This document shows, piece by piece, positions 43,801-53,357 of a stretch of 57,877 bases of DNA. The position numbers and the translations under genes were made by a program. The DNA comes from Candidatus Binataceae bacterium (GTDB lineage Bacteria; Desulfobacterota; Binatia; Binatales; Binataceae). The stretch covers positions 1 to 57,877 of the forward strand of contig JADMIL010000012.1 in NCBI GenBank assembly GCA_015478645.1. The letters are read 5' to 3'. The notes below the pieces were generated by a model, which was not told where the DNA came from, did not search any database, and saw only the letters and a program-made list of their open reading frames with translations. Position 1 is the stretch's first letter. Each line of letters opens with the position of its first letter.

Positions 43801-45164
43801 GATGCCTTCCGATAGGGATAGCGCTCGCCCCCCGATTTTCTCAGCCATTCGATTCCATCTTTCAGCTCGGTCATCGAAACGATCGGCAGGAACTTCGCGA
43901 AAACCGAGAAGTTCATCAGGAACCAGCCAAAGCTCCCAATCGTAATTAGGACCTCCGTCAGCGCCGGCACGTAGAATTTCCATTGCGACGGCATCGTGTT
44001 GGTCGAGAGCGATCCGGAAATCAGCACGAAGCGCTCACTCCACATCCCGATATTGACAAAGATCGAGATGACAAAGAGCCACACCGTGCTACTGCGGATG
44101 CGGGGCGAAAACAGGAACAACGGAATCAGGCAATTGCACAGGATCATGATGCCGAACATATAGCCCTGCAAGCCGAATAACCGTTCATGAAACGTCATCA
44201 TCTCGATCGGATCCTGGGTGTACCAGACCACGAAAAATTCGGTGGCGTAGGAATAGGTAATCACGATCGAGGTAAACAACACGACCTTGGCCAGGTTGTC
44301 GAGATGCCAGATGGTGACGAGATCCTCGAGTTGCAGCAATTTGCGCATCGGGATGATCAGCGTCAGCACCAGCGCGCAGCCTGAAAAAATTGCGCCGGCC
44401 ACGAAGTACGGCGCAAAGATCGTGCTGTGCATGCCCGGCGTCTGCATCGTCGCGAAATCCCAGGAGACGACGCTGTGCACCGACAGCACCAGCGGCGTGG
44501 CGAAGCCCGCCAGCAACAGGTAGGCCATCGAGAAGTTGCGCCACTGGCGATCGGTCCCCTGCCATCCGCAGGACAGCACGGTGTAGAACTTCTTGCGCCA
44601 GCCAATCGAGATGTCGCGCATATTGGCGATATCCGGAATCAACCCCACCGAAAGAAACAGGGCGCTGGTCGTCAGATACGTGCTGATGGCGAAAAAATCC
44701 CAGGTCAGCGGAGAGCGGAAGTCGGGCTGCAGGAACCGCTCATTGGGATATGGGCAGAGCCAGTAAAAGAACCACGGACGCCCCAGATGGACGATCGGGA
44801 ACAGACCGGCGGTCACGACCGCAAAGATCGTCATGGTCTCGGCACAGCGATAGACCGCTGTGCGCCAGCGCGTGCGGAACAGAAGTAGCACCGCCGAAAT
44901 CAGCGTGCCCGAATGCGCGATACCGACCCAGAAGACGAAGTTCGTTATGTATACGGCCCACAATGTTGGCTGGCCGTAACCGGTGACGCCCAACCCCTCG
45001 TAGATCTGGCGGGTCCAGAAAGCGCCGCCGAGCGCCGCCAGGAAGGCGCAGAACGCCACCCACATCCAGTACTTGAGACCGGCTGGCGCCATCACCCGCT
45101 GGGCGGTGCGGTCGACGTCGAGGTAACTTAACTGAATATTGCTCGGTTCGACGGCGGCTGCCAT
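43797..45164 (-). CDS. actC: Alternative complex III quinol-site subunit ActC (NrfD family)
   Basis: A 455-residue polytopic protein with about ten helices, of the NrfD/PsrC family. It has the early FWVGIAHSGTLISAVLLLFR, VHLGRPWFFYWLCPYPN and the conserved HSVVSWDFATMQTPGMHSTI. ActC is thought to contain the quinol-binding site facing the FeS subunit ActB. It is directly joined to actB upstream (adjacent, no gap). Confidence 0.93.
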   Translation of the reverse strand: MAAAVEPSNIQLSYLDVDRTAQRVMAPAGLKYWMWVAFCAFLAALGGAFWTRQIYEGLGVTGYGQPTLWAVYITNFVFWVGIAHSGTLISAVLLLFRTRWRTAVYRCAETMTIFAVVTAGLFPIVHLGRPWFFYWLCPYPNERFLQPDFRSPLTWDFFAISTYLTTSALFLSVGLIPDIANMRDISIGWRKKFYTVLSCGWQGTDRQWRNFSMAYLLLAGFATPLVLSVHSVVSWDFATMQTPGMHSTIFAPYFVAGAIFSGCALVLTLIIPMRKLLQLEDLVTIWHLDNLAKVVLFTSIVITYSYATEFFVVWYTQDPIEMMTFHERLFGLQGYMFGIMILCNCLIPLFLFSPRIRSSTVWLFVISIFVNIGMWSERFVLISGSLSTNTMPSQWKFYVPALTEVLITIGSFGWFLMNFSVFAKFLPIVSMTELKDGIEWLRKSGGERYPYRKAS

Positions 45165-48125
45165 TTAGGCTTTCCCCTTCTCCTGGTACACATCGCGCAG
45201 GTAGGTCACCGCGGGCAGCGCGTTGAACTCGGGCAGCATCGTGTAAGTGCGGCCCTGGTTATCGTCGCGCCGCTTCATCATTGCGCTGTTCGGATCGTTG
45301 ATATCGCCAAAGCTGATCGCGCGTGCCGGACAGGCCTGCGCGCAGGCCGGTATGATCTCGCCATCAACGAGCTTGCGATCCTCGGTGCGCGCGTCGATTT
45401 CGGCGGTCGTGATGCGCTGGATGCAGAAGGTGCACTTTTCCATCACGCCGGCGCCGCGCACGGTCACGTCGGGATTTAACTGGAAGTTGAGCGGTTCGAT
45501 GAACTCGGGCGCGTACCAGTTGAAGCGGCGCACCTTGTACGGGCAGTTATTTTCGCAAAATCGTGTGCCGATGCAACGGTTGTAAATCTGCGCGTTGAGC
45601 CCCTCGCTGGTATGCGACGAGGCGAACACCGGACAGACCGGCTCGCACGGCGCATGATCGCATTGCTGGCAGAGCACCGGCGCGATATAGACCGGCGGCC
45701 CTTCCTTGATCTCTTCCGGGTCGCGGATATAACGCTCGACGCGAATCCACGACATGATCCGGCCGAGATCAACGTTGGCCTTGCCTACCACCTGGACATT
45801 GTTCTCGGCATAGCAGGCCGCGATGCACGCGCTGCATCCGGTGCACGAGTTGACGTCGATCGTCATGCCCCATTTGTGGCCTGCGTAAACGAACGGCGGG
45901 TACATCTCGTAGGGCTGGTCCATTTTTTCTTCGCCGAAGTCAGGCTCGACCCCCTTGGCCAGATCGTCGAGGCTCATCGCCTCGATAATCGTGCGGCCCA
46001 TCATGTCGCTCTTGCCGAGCGGCGTGACCAGCTTGTGGGTCTTGTCGAGCTTGCGCGCATCCACCGCGATACTGCGCGTGCCCTCCGGCATAAACGCAAA
46101 CGGATTAACCCCGATGCCGCGGGCGTAGCGGCCATACGACGTATGGCCCTGGCCATAGGGCACCGCGATCACGCCGGGCTTGACCAGCGGCGAGATGGTC
46201 ACGGTCAGCTCGATCGGGCCGCCGGGCGTCGCGATCTCGATCATGTTGATGCCGGCGAACAGCCGCGTGCCCTCGTAATCCTTGACCAGGCCGAGTTGCT
46301 TGGCGGTTTCCGGATGGACTTCGGCCCAGCTATCCCAGACGATCTGGGTAATCGGATCCGGAATCTCCTGCAGCCACGGCTTGTTGGCGCCGCGTCCGTC
46401 GTAAAGAAAGATGTGCGGAAAGGCCCACAGCGTGAGCGGCGCCGCGGCGCCGGGCGCCGGGCTCTTCTGCGCGAAAACCGCCGGGGCCAGCTTGACCGTG
46501 TTTTCTTTGGCCGCCTGAAAGACCCCGCCATGGCGGCGCGCGTCGTCCCAAAATTGCTTGGGCGTGGCCGACGCGCCAATTTTGCCCTGCAACTCCTGCC
46601 ACCCGGTGCTCACCGCGTCGGCCGCGTTCTCGTAGGCGATCGCCTGGCCGGCAGTGCCCGCGCCCAGATGCGCCGACTCGATCAGGATGTCGTGCAGCGG
46701 CCGGCTCGGGAACACCGGCTGCATCACCGGCTGGCCCAGGCCATAGACGCCCGCGCGCGGATTGCTGTCGCGCCAGCTTTCGAGCGCATGATGGGTCGGG
46801 AGCCACAGACTGGCCAATTCCGCCGACTCGTCGGGCACCTCGCCCGCCCAGACCACGAAGCCGACTCGGTTAGCCGCGTTCTTGAACGCGTCGCCCGGCG
46901 GCATCGAGTAGGCCGGGTTGCCGCCCGCGATCACCAGCACGTCGACCTGCCCATCGCGCATCGCGTCGATAACCGCGCGGACGTCGGCCGGGCGGCTGGT
47001 CGCCTGCGCCGGCGCATTGTCGAGGAAGACCATCGTCTTGCCGAGGTTGCCGGTAACCGCATTGAGGATGAAGGCCGCCAGATGGGCTTGCGGATCGGGG
47101 CCGCCGGCCAGAGCCACGGCACCGTCCGTCGCCTGGCCGAACCAGCCCGCGATTTTGGTAATCGTCGCTGCCGGGACGCCGGTCTGCGCACTAATTTTTT
47201 CCGGGTCGTAAGCGGCGACCAGGGTCTTCAGCGCCGCCACGTCGACGCCCGCCGCTTGCGCTACCCAGCCTTGGGTGACGACCACGTTGAGCACCGCCAT
47301 CGCCACCGCGCCCTCGCTGCCCGGATTCGCCGCGACCCATTCGTCGCATTTGGCAGCGGTGGCGTTGAGGCGCGGGCCGACGTATGCGGCATGGCCGATA
47401 CTGAGACTCCCGGCGCGGGTTTTCGGCGCCCGGAACTGCGCGAACTGGCGCGCGTACTCGACCGGCGAATCCCAGGTCTCGACGAAATCGGCGCCGAACG
47501 AAATGATCGTCTCAGCCTGATCGAGCCGGTAAATGGGCAGGTCGCGGCGCCCGAAACAGGCCTCGGCCGCGGCCCGCGCCGGCTCATCGCTAAACGCCTC
47601 CCAGAAGATCACGCGGCTCGAGTTGTAGGCCTGCGCCCACGCCTGCGTAACTTTGTCCAGCGTGGGGCCCTGCGGAGCGCCGACCAACGCGACCCGATCC
47701 TTGCCGGCCTTGGCCGCCGCCGCGAGCTTGTCGTTGAGCAGCTTGGCCGCGTCGTCCCATTCGATCGGCGTCAGCCGGCCGTCGCTGCCGCGCGTATGCG
47801 GCTTGGCCAGGCGGTCGGGGTTATACAGGCCCTGCAAGGCGGATTGGCCGCGCGCGCAGATCGCACCCTGGCTTATCGGATCGGCGGGATTGCCCTCGAG
47901 CTTGATCACCCGCCCTTCCATCACACGCGCCACGACGCCGCATCCGGCCGAACATTCAGCACAAGTCGTCGCGTAAAAAGTCGGCACCCCGGGAATCAGG
48001 TTCTCGTCGGGAACGACGTAGGGAATCAGCTTTCTGGCGGCCGGTTCGCAACCGGGTATCGCAGCCGCGGCCGACGCCGTAGCTGCTAGCTTGATGAATG
48101 ACCGCCTGGACAGCCCGTCTGACAT
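45165..48125 (-). CDS. actB: Alternative complex III iron-sulfur subunit ActB
   Basis: A fusion of a molybdopterin-oxidoreductase-like domain (residues about 40-740) and a ferredoxin-type domain (about 770-986). A Tat signal is visible (SRRSFIKLAATASAAAA), so it is exported folded. The N-terminal Cys set CAECSAGCGVV with a later CARGQSA is present. The C-terminal domain has CTGCSACIAACYAENN, CQQCDHAPCEPVCPV, RFCENNCPYKVRRFNW and KCTFCIQRITTAEID, enough for several FeS clusters. ATG 48125 is chosen because it places the Tat motif correctly. Electrons pass from ActC to ActA. Confidence 0.94.
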   Translation of the reverse strand: MSDGLSRRSFIKLAATASAAAAIPGCEPAARKLIPYVVPDENLIPGVPTFYATTCAECSAGCGVVARVMEGRVIKLEGNPADPISQGAICARGQSALQGLYNPDRLAKPHTRGSDGRLTPIEWDDAAKLLNDKLAAAAKAGKDRVALVGAPQGPTLDKVTQAWAQAYNSSRVIFWEAFSDEPARAAAEACFGRRDLPIYRLDQAETIISFGADFVETWDSPVEYARQFAQFRAPKTRAGSLSIGHAAYVGPRLNATAAKCDEWVAANPGSEGAVAMAVLNVVVTQGWVAQAAGVDVAALKTLVAAYDPEKISAQTGVPAATITKIAGWFGQATDGAVALAGGPDPQAHLAAFILNAVTGNLGKTMVFLDNAPAQATSRPADVRAVIDAMRDGQVDVLVIAGGNPAYSMPPGDAFKNAANRVGFVVWAGEVPDESAELASLWLPTHHALESWRDSNPRAGVYGLGQPVMQPVFPSRPLHDILIESAHLGAGTAGQAIAYENAADAVSTGWQELQGKIGASATPKQFWDDARRHGGVFQAAKENTVKLAPAVFAQKSPAPGAAAPLTLWAFPHIFLYDGRGANKPWLQEIPDPITQIVWDSWAEVHPETAKQLGLVKDYEGTRLFAGINMIEIATPGGPIELTVTISPLVKPGVIAVPYGQGHTSYGRYARGIGVNPFAFMPEGTRSIAVDARKLDKTHKLVTPLGKSDMMGRTIIEAMSLDDLAKGVEPDFGEEKMDQPYEMYPPFVYAGHKWGMTIDVNSCTGCSACIAACYAENNVQVVGKANVDLGRIMSWIRVERYIRDPEEIKEGPPVYIAPVLCQQCDHAPCEPVCPVFASSHTSEGLNAQIYNRCIGTRFCENNCPYKVRRFNWYAPEFIEPLNFQLNPDVTVRGAGVMEKCTFCIQRITTAEIDARTEDRKLVDGEIIPACAQACPARAISFGDINDPNSAMMKRRDDNQGRTYTMLPEFNALPAVTYLRDVYQEKGKA

Positions 48126-48138
48126 TTCGCTTCCTCGC

Positions 48139-48651
48139 TCAGTGGTGGCAGACAAAACATTCCTGGGTGGCGCCGCGCTGGGCATGGCAGCTCACACAGA
48201 AACCCATGTTGATCTCGTGCACGGGCACAACCCGGTCCATGGTTTCAACCGGCCCATGACATTCCTGGCACTGCACGCCCGCCCAGATGTGGGGCTTGTG
48301 AACGAAGCGGACAAAATCGGGCAGCGTGTAGATCCGGTTCCAGCGAATCTCAAACGGTGGTTGAGAATCGTCAGTCCAGGGCCGCGTGACCGGCTGGATA
48401 CCACCGAGCAGCGCACTGCCATGACAGCCCACGCATCGCGCGATCGGCGGCACGCCGGAATTCGCCGAGCGCCGCGCGTATTCGTGGCAGTACTGGCATG
48501 GAATCTTGTTGATGCCGGCGTGGACGCGATGGCTGAACGGGATCGGCTGTTCGACACCAACGCGCGGGTCCCACGGCCGCTCTGACACCGCGACCGTGTA
48601 GAGGCCAACCACGAACATGAGCACGGCGACTGGAATTAGTATGCGGTTCAT
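48139..48651 (-). CDS. actA: Alternative complex III pentaheme cytochrome ActA
   Basis: A 170-residue protein with an N-terminal membrane anchor (ILIPVAVLMFVVGLYTVAV) and five CxxCH heme motifs: CQYCH, CVGCH, CQECH, CVSCH and CFVCH. It accepts electrons from ActB and passes them on toward the oxidase. It is first in the nine-gene respiratory operon, with 13 bases to actB. With no ActE encoded, ActA may donate directly to the cytochrome c domain of CtaC. Confidence 0.93.
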   Translation of the reverse strand: MNRILIPVAVLMFVVGLYTVAVSERPWDPRVGVEQPIPFSHRVHAGINKIPCQYCHEYARRSANSGVPPIARCVGCHGSALLGGIQPVTRPWTDDSQPPFEIRWNRIYTLPDFVRFVHKPHIWAGVQCQECHGPVETMDRVVPVHEINMGFCVSCHAQRGATQECFVCHH

Positions 48652-49107
48652 CGTCTCAAATCTGGCTCATCTCACGACCGTCAGGAGGGCCGCGCGGACT
48701 TCCGCGGCGGCCGGGCCGAAAACGGTGCGACGGCAGAAGTAACAAGCTTGGCTGGCCGCGGTCAACCCGAAGCGATAAGCGGTCAAATTATTCACCACAG
48801 AAGGCGTCATCCCCGGATCTCAAACGAAAGAATATCTAACATCACGCGCACCCCGCCGCAAGCCAAAGTTATGACAAAATTGTCCCAACGCGGGAATCTC
48901 ATTGGCCCGCACGCGAGCGCGCCCCGGTGCTACGGGCGTATTGCGCGTGCTTACCGCGCCGATCGCCTGTGCATAACCGCGCGGCGCCTTGCGCCGGTGT
49001 GCAAAACCGCTTCGCGCAGCGCCGCGTTAAGCCCTTTCCCCGTTTCGGCCCCGGCCGATTTGTGTTAATGATTGCCCACGTCCACGGATTGGAGATTGCC
49101 TCGTCAG
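48652..49107. other. Divergent intergenic region between act operon and dapL
   Basis: A 456-base spacer holding the promoter of the respiratory operon (minus) and that of dapL (plus). On the minus strand TTGCGG and TAGATA are 17 bases apart (about 48833-48861), a weak match to a sigma-70 promoter. A short inverted repeat GACAA-AA-TTGTC lies near 48871-48882 and could be an operator, but it is not strong evidence. No small gene or RNA was recognised. Confidence 0.35.
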
Positions 49108-50274
49108 GTGCAGATCAAAGTCGCTTCACGGCTGAACCTTCTTCCACCCTATCTTTTCGCCGAACTCGACCGTCTCAAACGCGAAGTTCAGCAAACCGGG
49201 GTCGATGTAATCAGCCTCGGCATCGGCGATCCTGACCTGCCCACGCCGGCCCATATCGTCGCGGCGCTCAAGCGCACCGCCGACCTGCCCGTGAACCATC
49301 GCTACCCCGACTACCAGGGGCTCGACCGGTTTCGTGAAGCGGCCGCCGGATGGTACAAGCGGCGCTTCAACGTCACGCTCGATAGCGCCCGCGAAGTCTG
49401 CGCATTGATTGGCTCGAAAGAGGGTATCGCGAACTTTCCGGTGGCCGTGGTCGATCCCGGTGACATCGTTCTGATTCCGTCGCCGGGCTACCCGGTCTAC
49501 TACTCGGGATGCGTTTTCAATGGCGGCGAGCCGTACTACATGCCGCTGCGCAAGGAGAATGCATTTCTGCCCGACCTGAGCGCGATTCCCGCCGAAATCG
49601 TCCGCCGCGCCAAGCTCATGTGGATTAATTATCCCAACAATCCCACTGCGGCGACTGCGGAATTGCCGTTTTACCGCGACGTTGTCGCCTTCTGCCTAAA
49701 GCACAGCATTATCCTGGCGCACGACATCGCCTACTCCGAAATCGCTTTCGACGGTTATCAAGCGCCGAGCCTGCTCGAAATCGATGGCGCGCGCGAATGC
49801 TCAATCGAATTCCATTCGCTCTCCAAGACCTACTCGATGACCGGCTGGCGGGTCGGCTTCGCGGTCGGCAACGCGGCCCTGGTCGGCGCCCTCGGCACGG
49901 TCAAGACCAACGTCGATTCGGGCGTCTTTCAGGCCGTGCAGGAAGCCGCGATCGAGGCCCTGACGGGCGGCGACGAGACCCTGCATCAGTACTGCGCAAT
50001 CTACCAGGAGCGGCGCGATCTGATGGTCGCCGCGCTCGGCGCTCTGGGTCTGCAATGCGCCACGCCGCGCGCGACTTTCTATCTTTGGGTGGAAACGCCC
50101 AAGGGCTATACCTCGGTTTCATTTACGGAGCGGGTGCTCCGCGAGACTGGCGTGGTAATTACGCCGGGCTCCGGCTTTGGCAAGGGTGGCGAGGGTTATG
50201 TGCGCTTTTCACTGACCGTGCCGAGCGCGCGTTTGCGTGAGGCGGTGGGACGTATACAGGCGCTGCGGCTGTGA
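49108..50274 (+). CDS. dapL: LL-diaminopimelate aminotransferase DapL
   Basis: PLP enzyme converting tetrahydrodipicolinate directly to LL-diaminopimelate with glutamate. GTG 49108 begins QIKVASRLNLLPPYLFAELD, the typical DapL start, giving 388 residues; the frame is open 12 codons further upstream. Other marks are ISLGIGDPDLPTPAHIV, WINYPNNPTAATA, the PLP lysine in HSLSKTYSMTGWRVGF, and the C-terminal GEGYVRFSLTVP. DapL-type enzymes occur in deltaproteobacteria, Chloroflexi, chlamydiae and others. Confidence 0.92.
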   Translation: MQIKVASRLNLLPPYLFAELDRLKREVQQTGVDVISLGIGDPDLPTPAHIVAALKRTADLPVNHRYPDYQGLDRFREAAAGWYKRRFNVTLDSAREVCALIGSKEGIANFPVAVVDPGDIVLIPSPGYPVYYSGCVFNGGEPYYMPLRKENAFLPDLSAIPAEIVRRAKLMWINYPNNPTAATAELPFYRDVVAFCLKHSIILAHDIAYSEIAFDGYQAPSLLEIDGARECSIEFHSLSKTYSMTGWRVGFAVGNAALVGALGTVKTNVDSGVFQAVQEAAIEALTGGDETLHQYCAIYQERRDLMVAALGALGLQCATPRATFYLWVETPKGYTSVSFTERVLRETGVVITPGSGFGKGGEGYVRFSLTVPSARLREAVGRIQALRL

Positions 50275-50283
50275 CGGCGGGGA

Positions 50284-50841
50284 ATGCCCCATCGGGTTTT
50301 CATCGGCATCGGAACCAACCGCGGCGATAGGGCCGCCAATTACCGGGAGGCGATTGTGCGCGTCGCGAGCCTGCCCGGGACCCGCGTCGTGCGCCAGTCG
50401 TCAATCTACGAGACCGAACCGGTCGGCGAAATCAAGGGGCCGTTTCTGAACGGAGTCGTCGAAATCGAAACCGAACTGCCGGCCGACACGCTGATGCGCC
50501 GCCTGTTGTCGATTGAACGCACGATGGGCCGCAAGCGGGCGCCCGGACGCCGGCGCACGGCGCACCCCGCGCATCAGCCGCGCGCCATCGACCTCGACAT
50601 GCTGTTCTTCAACCACGAGACCGTCGCCACACGCGCGCTGACACTGCCGCATCCACGGCTGCACGAGCGGCGCTTCGTGCTCGCACCGATGGCTGAGCTG
50701 GCCCCGGCCCTGATCCATCCCAAACTAAATGTAACGATTTCCGACTTGTTGGCAAGCCTCAAGTCGCCTTATCGGGTTAGCCTGGCGCGCGCCGATTTGA
50801 CGCGCCCGCAGCCGCCCAGGCCAGAGGTAGCCACGCGATGA
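50284..50841 (+). CDS. folK: 2-amino-4-hydroxy-6-hydroxymethyldihydropteridine pyrophosphokinase FolK
   Basis: Transfers pyrophosphate from ATP to the pterin in folate synthesis. The 185-residue product has [40 protein letters not shown], and the signature [13 protein letters not shown], followed by [19 protein letters not shown]. Its stop overlaps the next ATG. It lies nine bases after dapL. Confidence 0.94.
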   Translation: MPHRVFIGIGTNRGDRAANYREAIVRVASLPGTRVVRQSSIYETEPVGEIKGPFLNGVVEIETELPADTLMRRLLSIERTMGRKRAPGRRRTAHPAHQPRAIDLDMLFFNHETVATRALTLPHPRLHERRFVLAPMAELAPALIHPKLNVTISDLLASLKSPYRVSLARADLTRPQPPRPEVATR

Positions 50842-51488
50842 AATTCTTTGTCGATTCAGCCGAGGCCGCCGAAATCCGCGAAATCGCGGAGCTTGGCCTC
50901 GCCGACGGCGTCACCACCAATCCGAGCCTGATCGCCAAATCCGGCCGCCCCTACTTCGACCTGCTGCGCGAGATCTGCACCATCGTCGACGGCCCGGTCA
51001 GCGCCGAGGTGGTCGCCACCGCCGCCCCCGCGATGCTCGAGGAAGGGCTCAAGCTCTCCGCCCTGCATCCCAATATCGTCGTCAAATGCCCCATGACGAT
51101 CGAGGGCCTCAAGGCCACCCGCGCGCTCGCCGACCGCGGTATCCGGGTCAACGTGACGTTGATCTTCAGCCCGCTGCAGGCGCTGGCGGCGGTCAAATGC
51201 GGCGCGAGCTTTCTCTCGCCGTTCGTCGGCCGGCTCGACGATATCGGCCACGACGGCCTGCTGTTGATCGATCAAATCGTGCGCATCATGGACAACTACG
51301 ACTACCCGGCCGAGGTGCTGGTCGCCTCGATTCGCTCGCCGCTCCATCTGCTGCATGCGGCTGAGGCGGGCGCGCACATCGCGACTCTGCCGCCGGCCGT
51401 GATCAAGCAGATCTTGCAGCATCCGCTGACCGACGCCGGCCTCGAGAAATTCCTCGCCGACTGGCACCAGACCAAGCAGAAGATTTAA
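50838..51488 (+). CDS. Transaldolase family protein (TalC/FSA type)
   Basis: A 216-residue class I aldolase of the small transaldolase group. The start [20 protein letters not shown] is followed by [14 protein letters not shown], the Schiff-base Lys region [35 protein letters not shown] and [11 protein letters not shown]. It could be transaldolase or fructose-6-phosphate aldolase; the two cannot be separated by eye. ATG 50838 overlaps the folK stop. Confidence 0.92.
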   Translation: MKFFVDSAEAAEIREIAELGLADGVTTNPSLIAKSGRPYFDLLREICTIVDGPVSAEVVATAAPAMLEEGLKLSALHPNIVVKCPMTIEGLKATRALADRGIRVNVTLIFSPLQALAAVKCGASFLSPFVGRLDDIGHDGLLLIDQIVRIMDNYDYPAEVLVASIRSPLHLLHAAEAGAHIATLPPAVIKQILQHPLTDAGLEKFLADWHQTKQKI

Positions 51489-51589
51489 TCGCGATTCGGA
51501 TCTCGCTTTTCCGCCACGCGCTGTGAGCGAGCTGCGCTTAACAAGTAAGTTTCTCAAGGAGTCGGTACGTATCTTGCTGGGAATCCAGA

Positions 51590-51991
51590 TTGTCGACGAA
51601 CGAGCTTCGGTCTTCAGCGTACGAAAATGAGTTCACGAGGTTCTTTGAAAGCTCAATGAGTTCCTTGATCTCGTCGTACTTTACATCGGCCGTCTCGAAG
51701 ACCACGTTAATTTCGAGACGTTTGGTGGATGTCTTGAACCGGTACCATGAATTCTTTGCTCGCAGCATCCAAGCGCATTTCATTGCCGTAGTCGTCGTCC
51801 TTTACGCCACCTATGAGGATCGGCGCGACACGATAAATCTCGCGCGACTGTATGAAGACGCGCCAGCTGACCTGAAAGCTACCCTCAGGATGGACTTTGC
51901 CCGCGCGAGAACTATTTGGAAGAAAATCGCTGTTCTTCGGAACAATCATTTCGGTCACGTCACAATGTACTTCGCTCGGTCATTTTTATAG
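51590..51991 (+). CDS. Possible HEPN-like (AbiU2-type) protein, fragmentary
   Basis: The 133-residue frame contains FFARSIQAHFIAVVVVLYAT, YEDRRDTINLARLYEDAP and, near the end, TIWKKIAVLRNNHFGHV. RNNHFGH fits the Rx4-6H motif of HEPN ribonuclease-type domains, several of which act in toxin-antitoxin or abortive-infection systems. The first 50 residues are less convincing, and an opposite-strand frame (51538-51783) is also protein-like there. The whole stretch 51489-52200 is lower in GC than its surroundings, and no partner gene is present, so it may be a remnant. Confidence 0.35.
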   Translation: MSTNELRSSAYENEFTRFFESSMSSLISSYFTSAVSKTTLISRRLVDVLNRYHEFFARSIQAHFIAVVVVLYATYEDRRDTINLARLYEDAPADLKATLRMDFARARTIWKKIAVLRNNHFGHVTMYFARSFL

Positions 51992-52185
51992 ATCCAATAG
52001 ATCTGGTAATGGAGATCCGCAGTAAGAACTGAATCGTGAAGCCGCTTGATCAATTCCTTTCGCGGCATCGGATTTGACTGTCGGCTCACTATCTCACCAT
52101 AGCCACTCGGAAGGCTCCGTGCGATTGGCGCGCGCTCCCAGCCTGCTGGTCATCCACTCCGTTATTATCCGTTATCGGATGAGTC

Positions 52186-52200
52186 GTGCAGAGGTTCCCT
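52186..52200. mobile_element. Solitary terminal repeat of the MITE-like element
   Basis: GTGCAGAGGTTCCCT is identical to the right-hand terminal repeat at 28961-28975. No matching left end was found in the preceding 700 bases. It lies 11 bases before the end of ispG and at the edge of the low-GC stretch 51489-52200, so it probably marks one border of a decayed insertion. Confidence 0.5.
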
Positions 52201-52211
52201 AATGGCCGCGG

Positions 52212-53357
52212 CTAATTCATCGCCGGCGAGCGTTCCGCGATCAGCCGATCGACTTCGCTGCGCAGGCGCGGCAGCACGTCCTCATAGGTGAAATTGCCGA
52301 CCTTGCGATCCTTCTTCTTGAGATTCACCGTGGTCGGTCCGCACCACAGACCCAAATCCGCGTCGTCGGTCTCGCCCGGCCCGTTGACCCGGCAGCCCAT
52401 CACCGCGATCGTGATGCGGTATTGCGACGCGTAGGTCGTCAGCTCCTTGACCTGCTGCGTTAACTCGACAAATTTTTCGTTCTCGACCCGCGAGCACGAC
52501 GGACACGAAATGATATTCATGCCCGTGCCGAAGTCGGGCACCGAGATGAAGCGGCCAGCCTTGACGTCGGCGATAATCTGATGGCCGACGACGACCTCCT
52601 CGTGCTTGCGCTCATTGGGCAGCGTGAGCGAGACCCGGATCGTGTCGCCGATATGCTGCGCGAGGAGTTTCTCGAAGGCGAGCCGCGTCTTGATAATCCC
52701 GTCGGGCGGCAAGCCGGCCTCGGTGACGCCGAGATGCAACGGCACGTCGGGGCGCCGCTCGGTCATGCGCCGATTAGCCTCGAGCACCTTGGCCGGATCG
52801 GAATCCTTGAGCGAGACGACGAAGCGATCGAAGCCGTACTCTTCCATCAGCGCGCAATGGTACGCCGCCGACTCGACGATCGCGGTTAGCTGATCGCCGG
52901 GATATTTTTCCAGGAAGGCGGGCGCCACCGACCCGCAATTGACGCCGATGCGAATCGCCAGATCGTGGTCGCGCGCGATATCGACCAGCCATTTCACCTT
53001 TTGCGGAATCGTCTTGGACTTCTCGATGTGATGCAGGTGGCCGGGGTTGTAGCGGATTTTGTCAACATACGGCGCGACCTTGCCCGCGATGCGATAGTTT
53101 TCCTGCAAGTCCACCGACAGCGTGACGCCCGGGGTCTGCGCGCGAATTTCCTTGAGCGCGGGAACCTCCTTGGCGTTATCCAGCGCGATGCGCACGATGC
53201 CTGCGCCGGCCCGCGCCAACTGATGGGTCTGCGCGATGGTCTTGTCGATGTCGACCGTGCGTGTCGCGCACATCGATTGCACCACCACCGGCGCGCCGCC
53301 GCCAACCTCGACGCCGCCGATACGAATCTTCCGGGTCCGTGTCGCCTGATCCATCAT
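52212..53357 (-). CDS. ispG: 4-hydroxy-3-methylbut-2-en-1-yl diphosphate synthase IspG
   Basis: [4Fe-4S] enzyme of the MEP isoprenoid pathway. The N-terminal TIM-barrel part has [29 protein letters not shown] and IGVNCGSV. The cluster ligands are in [13 protein letters not shown] and [15 protein letters not shown]. The 381-residue length matches the short (bacterial) form. It begins immediately after the stop of the AhpD-like gene, with which it is likely co-transcribed. Confidence 0.95.
   Translation of the reverse strand: MMDQATRTRKIRIGGVEVGGGAPVVVQSMCATRTVDIDKTIAQTHQLARAGAGIVRIALDNAKEVPALKEIRAQTPGVTLSVDLQENYRIAGKVAPYVDKIRYNPGHLHHIEKSKTIPQKVKWLVDIARDHDLAIRIGVNCGSVAPAFLEKYPGDQLTAIVESAAYHCALMEEYGFDRFVVSLKDSDPAKVLEANRRMTERRPDVPLHLGVTEAGLPPDGIIKTRLAFEKLLAQHIGDTIRVSLTLPNERKHEEVVVGHQIIADVKAGRFISVPDFGTGMNIISCPSCSRVENEKFVELTQQVKELTTYASQYRITIAVMGCRVNGPGETDDADLGLWCGPTTVNLKKKDRKVGNFTYEDVLPRLRSEVDRLIAERSPAMN

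Noticed and set aside
45612..48089. 825-codon plus-strand frame opposite actB
   Set aside because: actB on the minus strand has clear cluster motifs and a Tat signal; the opposite frame is Arg/Asp-rich without motifs.
51538..51783. Minus-strand 81-codon frame as a gene
   Set aside because: The sequence is protein-like, but it overlaps the plus-strand ORF with the HEPN-type motif and has no recognisable family. It remains an alternative, so it is mentioned with the plus-strand ORF rather than listed.
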